Origin: Bacteroidota bacterium
GTDB lineage: Bacteria; Bacteroidota; Bacteroidia; Cytophagales; Cyclobacteriaceae
Assembly: GCA_027297025.1 (NCBI GenBank)
Contig: JAPUIM010000013.1
Location: forward strand, 1 to 5,096
Direction: 5' to 3'
DNA: 5,096 nucleotides
Below, one piece after another: positions 1 to 5,096 of this stretch. The first letter of the stretch is position 1, and the number at the start of each line of letters is the position of its first letter. The notes beneath the pieces are model-generated. The model did no database searches. It saw nothing but the letters and a program-made list of their open reading frames with translations, and had not been told where the DNA came from. The translations under genes and the position numbers were made by a program.

Positions 1-60
1 TGCTTATCTCCTACAGAAGCGCGTTGATCATTGATTTATAGCCCACACGGAAAATTTATC
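1..60. other. Left-edge region without an assignable gene
   Basis: This stretch lies before the first gene. On the plus strand all three frames run open from the edge and stop at 25-27, 32-34 and 39-41, so an upstream gene could end here, but too few codons are visible to choose a frame. The frame ending at 32-34 gives a plausible tail (AYLLQKRVDH), which is only a guess. I see no TAnnTTTG promoter element or terminator hairpin, so the start of transcription for the peptidase gene is not resolved. Confidence 0.3.
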
Positions 61-981
61 ATGCTTAATTATCATTTCTTTGTATATCTTATTTTATCAT
101 TGATTTCATTTGCCAACTCATTTGCCATGTCCGATACCACCAGAATAAAAAGAGATCTGGAGAGAATTGTAAATACTGAAAAACCCAGAAACTTTATAAA
201 TGTTGAGGTTATGAATGAGGTGGCGGATTACATCAAATTAGAATTTGATAAATCTTCCTCCCAGGTTTGGGAACAGCAATTTGAAGTAGATTCGGTAATC
301 TACAAAAACATTATTTGTTCTTTTGGCCCTGTAGATGCGGAACGCATCATTGTGGGTGCACATTATGATGTGGCCGGAGAACAACCGGGAGCCGATGACA
401 ACGGAAGCGGGGTGGCTGGTCTGTTGGAGCTTTCCAGGTTATTAAAAATGGATGAATTAAAGTACCGGATTGACTTAGTGGCTTATGCGCTGGAAGAACC
501 TCCTTTCTTTGGAACCCGTCAAATGGGGAGTTATGTTCATGCCAAGTATCTTCATGATAATAAGATACCGGTCAAAGGAATGATTTGCCTGGAAATGATC
601 GGTTTCTTTTCCGATAAAGAAAATTCACAGCAGTATCCCATTTTTTTCCTCAAATGGTTGTATGGAAAATATGGTGATTTTATTACCGTGGTGCAGAAAG
701 TTTTCATTGGAGATTTTGCCCAGGAAATTACCCGGCAATTAAAAAGGAATGCAAAAATCAAAACCGAATTGTTCAGAGGGCCCAGGTTCCTTCCAGGTGT
801 TGATTTTTCAGATCATCTGAATTATTGGGACTTTGGATACAGTGCAGTGATGATCACAGATACCGCCTTTTACCGAAATCCAAATTATCATTTGACCAGC
901 GACACCATTGATACACTCGATATTCCTAAAATAGCTCAAGTCATTGACACCGTGCATGGAGCTTTATTGGGAATGAACTAA
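61..981 (+). CDS. Secreted M28 family zinc metallopeptidase (aminopeptidase-like)
   Basis: A 306-residue peptidase M28 family protein, expected to remove N-terminal residues from peptides with a two-zinc centre outside the cytoplasm. The family signature residues are visible: GAHYD (His101), GADDN (Asp112, the bridging ligand), EEPP (Glu145 as general base, Glu146 as ligand), LEMIG (Glu178, where many relatives have Asp) and NYHLTSDT (His277). A SDH motif near residue 250 and the ITDTAFYRNPNYH segment are also typical. The ATG at 61 is chosen because it opens a signal peptide: a short start, a hydrophobic stretch at about residues 6-20, and a likely cleavage after SFA at residue 22. An upstream TTG at 31 would add ten polar residues ahead of it and is unlikely. 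There is no lipobox cysteine, so a soluble periplasmic or secreted enzyme is inferred. Some M28 relatives are glutaminyl cyclases, so the exact substrate is open. It is followed 25 bases later by the dehydrogenase gene, probably co-transcribed. Confidence 0.9.
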   Translation: MLNYHFFVYLILSLISFANSFAMSDTTRIKRDLERIVNTEKPRNFINVEVMNEVADYIKLEFDKSSSQVWEQQFEVDSVIYKNIICSFGPVDAERIIVGAHYDVAGEQPGADDNGSGVAGLLELSRLLKMDELKYRIDLVAYALEEPPFFGTRQMGSYVHAKYLHDNKIPVKGMICLEMIGFFSDKENSQQYPIFFLKWLYGKYGDFITVVQKVFIGDFAQEITRQLKRNAKIKTELFRGPRFLPGVDFSDHLNYWDFGYSAVMITDTAFYRNPNYHLTSDTIDTLDIPKIAQVIDTVHGALLGMN

Positions 982-1006
982 ATTCACTTTATTCTTCTAT
1001 TAATTC

Positions 1007-2047
1007 ATGAAGGCAGCCATTTATCAAACGTTTAAGGGCTCAATCACCATTGAAAATGTCCCTGATCCCACCCCCGAACCACATGGTGCGGTATTAAAAG
1101 TGGAGGCTACAGGATTGTGCAGAAGTGATTGGCATGGATGGATGGGGCATGATAAGAATATTAAGTTACCCCATGTTCCCGGCCATGAAATATCCGGAAC
1201 TGTGGTAGAAACCGGGAAAAAGGTAAAGAATTGGAAGGGAGGGGAAAGAGTGACTTTGCCTTTTGTTTGTGGTTGTGGCCATTGTCCCCAATGCAGGTCT
1301 GGTAACCATCATATATGCGACCATCAATTCCAGCCTGGGTTTACCCATTGGGGATCATTTGCCCAATATGTAGCCATTCACCATGCCGATATCAATCTGG
1401 TAACACTCCCCGAAAACTTGAATTTTGTGGCTGCAGCCAGTTTGGGTTGTCGTTTTATAACAGCATTTCGGGCACTGGTTAAACAAGGCAAAGTTTCAGC
1501 CGGTCAATGGGTGGCAGTACATGGTTGTGGAGGAGTTGGATTATCCGCCGTAATGATAGCCCAAGCTTTGGGTGCCAAGGTAATCGCCATCGATATCCAC
1601 TGGGAAAAACTGGATTTGGCCAAGTCTATAGGCGCCGTAGCTGTCGTCCATGCCGAAGAGGAAACTAATGTGGTAGAGGCTGTAAAAGAGATCAGTGATG
1701 GGGGTGTACATGTTTCCATGGATGCCCTTGGAAATAAAACCACTTGTTATAACTCCATTTTGAACTTGAGAAAGAGTGGTAAACACCTACAAGTAGGCCT
1801 TATGGAAGCTGCTGATGCACTGCCAAATATACCTATGAGAGAGGTCATCGCCAATGAACTGGAGATCATTGGAAGCCATGGAATGCAAGCCTATGAATAT
1901 CCTCCACTACTAAAGATGGTCCGGGAAGGCCGGCTGCAGCCGGAAAAACTCATAGACCGTACCATCAGCTTGGAGGAATCAACTACCGAACTCCCAAATA
2001 TGAACCTTTTTAAAGGAGTGGGAGTAAAAGTCATTAATAAGTTTTGA
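1007..2047 (+). CDS. Zinc-dependent alcohol dehydrogenase family protein (MDR superfamily)
   Basis: A 346-residue cytoplasmic medium-chain dehydrogenase/reductase, expected to interconvert an alcohol and an aldehyde or ketone with a nicotinamide cofactor. The N-terminal GroES-like domain (about 1-150) holds likely catalytic zinc ligands Cys38 (GLCRSDW), His60-Glu61 (PGHE) and Cys148 (LGCRF). The structural zinc lobe is complete, with Cys90, Cys93, Cys96 and Cys104 in the C-x2-C-x2-C-x7-C spacing. The Rossmann domain shows GCGGVG at 173-178, and an acidic residue at the end of the second strand (Asp196, in IAIDIH) favours NAD over NADP. The length is normal and nothing is missing. The GCRF segment and overall pattern fit the broad class that databases call 'zinc-dependent alcohol dehydrogenase family', in which substrates are rarely known, so no specific substrate is claimed. 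The ATG has no Shine-Dalgarno sequence. The 25-base gap behind the peptidase gene carries no visible promoter or terminator. It converges on trhA with 47 bases between the stops. Confidence 0.92.
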   Translation: MKAAIYQTFKGSITIENVPDPTPEPHGAVLKVEATGLCRSDWHGWMGHDKNIKLPHVPGHEISGTVVETGKKVKNWKGGERVTLPFVCGCGHCPQCRSGNHHICDHQFQPGFTHWGSFAQYVAIHHADINLVTLPENLNFVAAASLGCRFITAFRALVKQGKVSAGQWVAVHGCGGVGLSAVMIAQALGAKVIAIDIHWEKLDLAKSIGAVAVVHAEEETNVVEAVKEISDGGVHVSMDALGNKTTCYNSILNLRKSGKHLQVGLMEAADALPNIPMREVIANELEIIGSHGMQAYEYPPLLKMVREGRLQPEKLIDRTISLEESTTELPNMNLFKGVGVKVINKF

Positions 2048-2094
2048 TCCAGGTGATTTATTCAAGAGTCAAATCCACAACCTCTTGCCGCGCC

Positions 2095-2745
2095 TCATCC
2101 ATTGACGTACCATAACGCTGCGATAAAATGACAGGCATTTCCTCCCATTACCAACAAATGCCAAACTAAGTGACTGTAGCGTATCCGTTCAGCCAGAAAA
2201 AAGAACACTCCTATAATATAGATAACGCCGCCGGCCAGCATCCAAAATAACCCCGATTGAGACATGCCAGTCCCTAATGGCTCCACCACGATGATGAATA
2301 GCAAGCTCATGGATAAGTAAAGACAGATGGATAATATCTTGTGTTTTACTCCTCTTACCGCTTTGAAAATAATTCCTGCCAGGGCGAATCCCCATACCAG
2401 TCCCAACAAAGTCCAGCCCCAGGTACCACGGAGTACGCCCAGGGCAAAGGGGGTATAGGTACCAGCGATCAGCAAGAAGATAGCCCCATGATCAAGGATC
2501 TGGAATACTCGCTTGGCCTTGTTTTTGGGCAAGGCATGGTAGAGGGTAGAGATGAGATAAAGCAACACCATGGTACCTCCAAATACACTTGCCCCCACAA
2601 TTCCCAAGGCATCGCTGCCACTTGCTGCGGCAATAACCAAAATGGTCAAGGCAGCTATGGCCGCCAATAGCCCCACCCCATGGCTTACGCTGTTGGCTAT
2701 TTCCTCCCCCGTGGATTGATGGCGTGGTTTTGATTTTGTGGTCAT
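2095..2745 (-). CDS. trhA: PAQR / hemolysin III family membrane protein TrhA
   Basis: A 216-residue integral membrane protein of the hemolysin III (YqfA/YplQ, PAQR-related) family, tied in bacteria to membrane lipid and fluidity homeostasis; haemolysis is a historical label. About seven hydrophobic helices can be seen, near residues 20-42, 47-68, 83-104, 109-128, 136-155, 165-185 and 191-213. The family motifs are intact: GEEIANSVSHG near the N-terminus, S66xxxH70 (STLYH), D85-H86 (ILDHGAIFLLIAGTYTP) and H192xxxH196 (SHLVWH). By analogy with PAQR receptors, Ser66/His70/Asp85/His192/His196 form the metal site of a hydrolase-like centre. The open frame runs on upstream to an ATG at 2811, but that adds 22 polar, non-conserved residues and would place the promoter at 2774-2804 inside the gene, so the ATG at 2745 is preferred. 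The gene stands alone, convergent with the dehydrogenase and divergent from the DinB gene. Confidence 0.93.
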   Translation of the reverse strand: MTTKSKPRHQSTGEEIANSVSHGVGLLAAIAALTILVIAAASGSDALGIVGASVFGGTMVLLYLISTLYHALPKNKAKRVFQILDHGAIFLLIAGTYTPFALGVLRGTWGWTLLGLVWGFALAGIIFKAVRGVKHKILSICLYLSMSLLFIIVVEPLGTGMSQSGLFWMLAGGVIYIIGVFFFLAERIRYSHLVWHLLVMGGNACHFIAALWYVNG

Positions 2746-2773
2746 TTTGTCAAGTGAAATATTTAAACGGATG

Positions 2774-2804
2774 CAAATATAGCTTTCATCACGCTTATTG
2801 TAAA
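2774..2804 (-). promoter_or_regulatory. Candidate Bacteroidota promoter of trhA
   Basis: Read on the minus strand, TATATTTG at 2781-2774 matches all fixed positions of the Bacteroidota -7 element TAnnTTTG. A TTTA at 2804-2801, three of four matches to the -33 element TTTG, lies exactly 19 bases upstream, the usual spacing. Transcription would begin near 2768-2770, leaving a leader of about 25 bases before the ATG at 2745. The consensus is established for the phylum; its use here is inferred. Confidence 0.6.
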
Positions 2805-2831
2805 CCATCAATAATGGATTTTATTATATGG

Positions 2832-2887
2832 CCTTAGGAGTAATAACCCATCCTTCGGCCTAATGCATATCGTTGGTAATCCTAAGG
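2832..2887 (+). repeat. Inverted repeat overlapping the terminator; possible alternative (anti-terminator) hairpin
   Basis: CCTTAGGA at 2832-2839 is perfectly complementary to TCCTAAGG at 2880-2887, with a 40-base loop. The right arm shares bases 2884-2887 with the left arm of the intrinsic terminator, so the two hairpins cannot form fully at the same time. Within the loop, CCTAA at 2859-2863 can also pair with TTAGG at 2834-2838, giving a third, weaker option. The layout resembles an attenuator, but no ligand-binding fold or upstream plus-strand promoter was recognised, so regulation is only a possibility. Confidence 0.4.
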
Positions 2888-2907
2888 AGGCTCAGCCTCC
2901 TTTTTTT
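2884..2907 (+). terminator. Strong intrinsic (rho-independent) terminator
   Basis: AAGGAGGC (2884-2891) and GCCTCCTT (2895-2902) make a perfect 8-bp GC-rich stem with a three-base TCA loop, running into seven T residues at 2901-2907. The T tract is on the plus-strand 3' side only, so it acts on rightward transcripts. The nearest rightward coding sequence ends 837 bases upstream, beyond trhA on the other strand. It may therefore stop readthrough from the dehydrogenase operon, or end a short RNA made within the intergenic region. Confidence 0.85.
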
Positions 2908-2977
2908 ATTTATATTGCATGGGCTATCTTTTTCCTTATGACTAACTTAAATCCACCAATCCCAATAGTTAGGTGTT

Positions 2978-3487
2978 ATGGATTACCAGGAAATTATTCT
3001 TAAGCTCCGGAAAAACCGAGAGGTATTCAAGGAACTGCTTCAGGAAGTGCCCGAAGATGAATACTTATGGAAATCCCACCCCGACCAGTGGTGTTTATTA
3101 GAGGTTGTATGCCATTTGTATGATGAAGAAAGGGAGGACTTCAGGACCAGGCTCAGATATGCATTGGAAACTCCTGAAAAAGCTCCACCTGCTTTTGATA
3201 CCCTGGTTTGGGTAAAGGAAAGGAATTATATAGGACAAAACTATGGGGAAATGCTGCAAAAATTCCTGGATGAAAGGAGCGCATCTATAACCTGGCTGCG
3301 ATCGTTGGAAAATCCCCCCTGGGACAATGCTTATCAACACCCTGAATTAGGCCCAAGGTCGGCCAGATTATACCTGGTCAATTGGCTGGCCCACGATTAT
3401 TTGCATATTCGCCAAATTAATAAGTTAAAATATTATTATCTTCAGGAAACCGCCGGTGAAGACCTGCAATATGCTGGCAAATGGTAA
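2978..3487 (+). CDS. DinB/YfiT-like superfamily protein (putative metal-dependent)
   Basis: A 169-residue DinB-like four-helix-bundle protein. The family includes thiol S-transferases such as those using bacillithiol or mycothiol, metal-dependent hydrolases, and many proteins of unknown reaction. The typical three-histidine metal site is visible: His46 in the CHLYDEE segment, and His139 and His143 in the AHDYLHIRQ motif near the C-terminus. Also typical are Trp31 and Trp38 (WKSHPDQW) ahead of the first histidine. Length is normal for the group. It probably acts in the cytoplasm, since there is no signal peptide or membrane segment. The ATG at 2978 gives the expected N-terminal helix; AGGTG at 2971-2975 is too close to act as a ribosome binding site. 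The DUF1801 gene begins 25 bases after the stop and is likely co-transcribed. The substrate cannot be told from sequence alone. Confidence 0.85.
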   Translation: MDYQEIILKLRKNREVFKELLQEVPEDEYLWKSHPDQWCLLEVVCHLYDEEREDFRTRLRYALETPEKAPPAFDTLVWVKERNYIGQNYGEMLQKFLDERSASITWLRSLENPPWDNAYQHPELGPRSARLYLVNWLAHDYLHIRQINKLKYYYLQETAGEDLQYAGKW

Positions 3488-3512
3488 CCGTTTAGATCAA
3501 AGTACAAAACTC

Positions 3513-3929
3513 ATGGCCGAACTAAAAACCAAACCTAACAATCAAAACGTTGATGATTTTCTTAAGAAGGTGAGTGATCCGGCCAAACGCAAAAACTGCC
3601 ACCGGGTGCTGGATATAATGAAACAGATCACCCAGCAAGAACCTAAGATGTGGGGTGATAGCATGGTAGGATTTGGCAATTATCATTATCAATATACCAG
3701 TGGAAGGGAGGGCAATTGGTTCCTCACCGGATTTTCTCCCCGAAAGCAAAGCCTGACCATCTATATTATGTCGGGGTTTGACCAATTTGAGCATCTCATG
3801 TCACAACTGGGAAAATACAAAAACAGCAAATCCTGTTTGTATGTAAAAAAACTGGATGATATAGACCTGGGTATCCTGAAAGAATTGATAGCAGAATCTA
3901 TAAAATTGTTGTCCAAAAGGTATTCCTAA
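3513..3929 (+). CDS. DUF1801 domain-containing protein
   Basis: A 138-residue cytoplasmic protein that is nearly all DUF1801 domain (YdhG-like fold); no biochemical function is established for this type. Recognisable blocks are KTKPNNQNVDDFL (5-17), EPKMWGDSMVGFGNYHY (43-59), GREGNWFLTGFSPRKQ (64-79) and KSCLYVKKLDDID (106-118). The ATG at 3513 is chosen because the common DUF1801 beginning 'MAE-KTKP' starts there. A GTG at 3456 and an ATG at 3471 in the same frame would overlap the end of the DinB gene and add residues that do not look conserved. No Shine-Dalgarno sequence precedes it, and the 25-base gap behind the DinB gene has no promoter or terminator that I can see, so a two-gene transcript is likely. 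It converges on the DUF819 gene with only 20 bases between the stops and no obvious terminator hairpin. Confidence 0.88.
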   Translation: MAELKTKPNNQNVDDFLKKVSDPAKRKNCHRVLDIMKQITQQEPKMWGDSMVGFGNYHYQYTSGREGNWFLTGFSPRKQSLTIYIMSGFDQFEHLMSQLGKYKNSKSCLYVKKLDDIDLGILKELIAESIKLLSKRYS

Positions 3930-3949
3930 CCTTTAACATCACCATATCT

Positions 3950-5096
3950 CTAAAGTATTCCGGCTACTAAGAATCCGATATAGGTGCCAATGGCATTGCC
4001 CAAAGAGCCGATGAGAATGGCCGGCAGGATAAGTTCCATACGGCCGAAACTTTCGGCCAATGCCATGGCTGAGGTGGAACCGCCTATATTAGCTTGGCTG
4101 GCGATGGAGATCAGTTCCCAATCTCGATAAAACAAGGCTCCCAATCCAAAGGTCATTAATCCATGGACCAGTACCGTAATCGAGGTAAACACCAGAAGTG
4201 TAATCCCCAGTGTTTGAAGTTCTACCAGGGTTGTCAACTCACAATAAGCGCCGATTACTGCCAAAAACAGGTATACCCCGTACAATCCCAGCAGTTGAGA
4301 ACCATTGATATTCCTAAAATAAGGAACCTGTGCCAGAAGCAAAGCGATGGTGGTAATTATTAATATGGAAGGAATGGTAATATTGAAAGCTTCAAAGTAA
4401 TCAGCGATAAGATTAGACAACCATAGTGATCCAAGTCCCAAACCTATCAACAAGGCAATGGTCTTGGCATTTAACGAAGCGGAACCTGGGCCGTGGTTAG
4501 TTGGTGGGAGTGGCTGAGTGCTTGGTCGAATGGATATTTGGCGCCTGACCTTATTAAAGATCTTAGGCAGGACAATGCAAAGCACCATCCAGATGGTGGT
4601 AATGATATTGTCAACAACTACCGTACCGGCGTAAAGTCTCCCATCTTCCATTACCCGGTAATGCAATGCCACCGCATTGAAGTTAATGCTGCCCCCGGTA
4701 TAGGTTCCGGCAAACATACCTGCAATGACATTATAGGAATCTCCAATTGTTTTTGCCCCATCGACCACTTTTATGCCTATTAGGACACCCACCGTAGTTC
4801 CCAAGGCACCAATAGAAAAAATTACCAACATAGGTAGGCCGGCTTTTTTCAAATCAGACAGATTTACTCCCAGTAGCAGATAAAATAAGGCAATGGGCGC
4901 TACATACCTGAATATCCCATCATATAAGGGAATGGAATTGGATGCACTGGGTATTAGCGACAGGTTAGCCGCTACGGCAGTCAGAATAATTACAATCAGA
5001 GCTGTGCCGAAATGTTTTCCCCATCGCTTTTTTGACATCCATTCCGATACCACCACCATTGCCGACAGGAAGGCAAGGACGTACAAAGCATTAGAG
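3950..5096 (-). CDS. DUF819 family (YjcL-like) integral membrane protein, N-terminus cut by the window
   Basis: A DUF819 family membrane protein related to Bacillus subtilis YjcL, with 381 residues visible. The frame stays open to the right edge (S-N-A-L precede YVLAF), so the true start lies outside; the TTG at 5086 is not a real start. About 12 hydrophobic segments are visible, split by a polar, Pro/Ser-rich linker (roughly residues 178-208, counting the TTG codon as 1). The conserved family blocks are present: SEWM near the start, LYDGIFRYVAPIALFYLLLGVNL (52-75, in part), FAGTYTGGSINFNAVA (125-140), VVVDN (156-160) and SQANIGGSTSAMALAES (330-346). The two glycine-serine motifs in opposite halves suggest an internal duplication, like that of transporters with two inverted repeats. 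A transport role in the inner membrane is inferred; no substrate is known to me. The gene is convergent with the DUF1801 gene. Confidence 0.9.
   Translation of the reverse strand, partial: SNALYVLAFLSAMVVVSEWMSKKRWGKHFGTALIVIILTAVAANLSLIPSASNSIPLYDGIFRYVAPIALFYLLLGVNLSDLKKAGLPMLVIFSIGALGTTVGVLIGIKVVDGAKTIGDSYNVIAGMFAGTYTGGSINFNAVALHYRVMEDGRLYAGTVVVDNIITTIWMVLCIVLPKIFNKVRRQISIRPSTQPLPPTNHGPGSASLNAKTIALLIGLGLGSLWLSNLIADYFEAFNITIPSILIITTIALLLAQVPYFRNINGSQLLGLYGVYLFLAVIGAYCELTTLVELQTLGITLLVFTSITVLVHGLMTFGLGALFYRDWELISIASQANIGGSTSAMALAESFGRMELILPAILIGSLGNAIGTYIGFLVAGIL

Noticed and set aside
1504..1786. Overlapping minus-strand open frames inside the dehydrogenase gene
   Set aside because: They are antisense to a strongly conserved enzyme, have no recognisable motifs and no start signals; they are shadows of the coding strand. 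The same holds for the other antisense frames within the peptidase, trhA, DinB, DUF1801 and DUF819 genes.
2063..2087. Inverted repeat CAAGAG / CTCTTG between the convergent dehydrogenase and trhA stops
   Set aside because: Only 6 bp with a 13-base loop and no T tract on either strand; too weak to call a bidirectional terminator.
2884..2890. AAGGAGG, a perfect Shine-Dalgarno-like sequence
   Set aside because: It is the left arm of the terminator and no start codon lies at a suitable distance; other genes here do not use Shine-Dalgarno sequences.
2925..2932. TATCTTTT, a near match to TAnnTTTG ahead of the DinB gene
   Set aside because: The final G is missing and only a T-rich run sits at the -33 position, so in AT-rich sequence this is not distinguishable from chance, although its place after the terminator is sensible.
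2863..3003. A 46-codon plus-strand open frame (begins MHIVGNPKEA) with a hydrophobic middle
   Set aside because: It runs straight through the terminator stem and T tract, whose T run creates the hydrophobic phenylalanines, and overlaps the start of the DinB gene. No ribosome binding or promoter signal supports it.
3456..3512. Longer DUF1801 start (GTG 3456 or ATG 3471) overlapping the DinB gene
   Set aside because: The extra residues do not resemble the family and the conserved beginning starts at the ATG at 3513.
1..5096. Mobile elements, CRISPR arrays, tRNA/rRNA genes, defence or toxin-antitoxin loci
   Set aside because: I looked for regularly spaced direct repeats, transposase-like proteins, terminal inverted repeats and tRNA-like cloverleaf patterns and found none. 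Nothing in the window supports a novel multi-gene system.

Overview
The window looks like ordinary chromosome of a Bacteroidota bacterium, most likely an environmental Cytophagales/Cyclobacteriaceae-type organism. Three things point there. None of the five visible start codons has a usable Shine-Dalgarno sequence. A match to the Bacteroidota -7 promoter element (TAnnTTTG) sits ahead of the trhA gene. The set of housekeeping and accessory families is also typical of that group. The genus-level guess is weak; the phylum-level guess is fairly good.

Layout, left to right. Bases 61-981 (+) encode a secreted M28-type zinc aminopeptidase. It is followed 25 bases later by a zinc-dependent medium-chain alcohol dehydrogenase (1007-2047, +), probably in the same transcript. 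Tail to tail with this is a seven-helix PAQR/hemolysin III family membrane protein, trhA (2095-2745, -), with its own promoter. A 232-base divergent intergenic region follows. It carries a strong plus-strand intrinsic terminator and an overlapping inverted repeat that could act as an alternative, competing hairpin. Next come a DinB/YfiT-like putative metal-dependent protein (2978-3487, +) and a DUF1801 protein (3513-3929, +), again 25 bases apart and likely co-transcribed. Tail to tail with these is a DUF819 (YjcL-like) multi-helix membrane protein (3950 to the right edge, -), cut at its N-terminus by the window boundary.

The genes do not form an obvious single pathway. They read as three small transcription units of general metabolic, membrane-homeostasis and poorly characterised proteins. 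I saw no mobile element, CRISPR array, tRNA, rRNA, toxin-antitoxin or defence locus. The feature most worth a second look is the terminator/alternative-hairpin arrangement at 2832-2907, which lies ahead of the DinB gene but has no obvious transcript to terminate.
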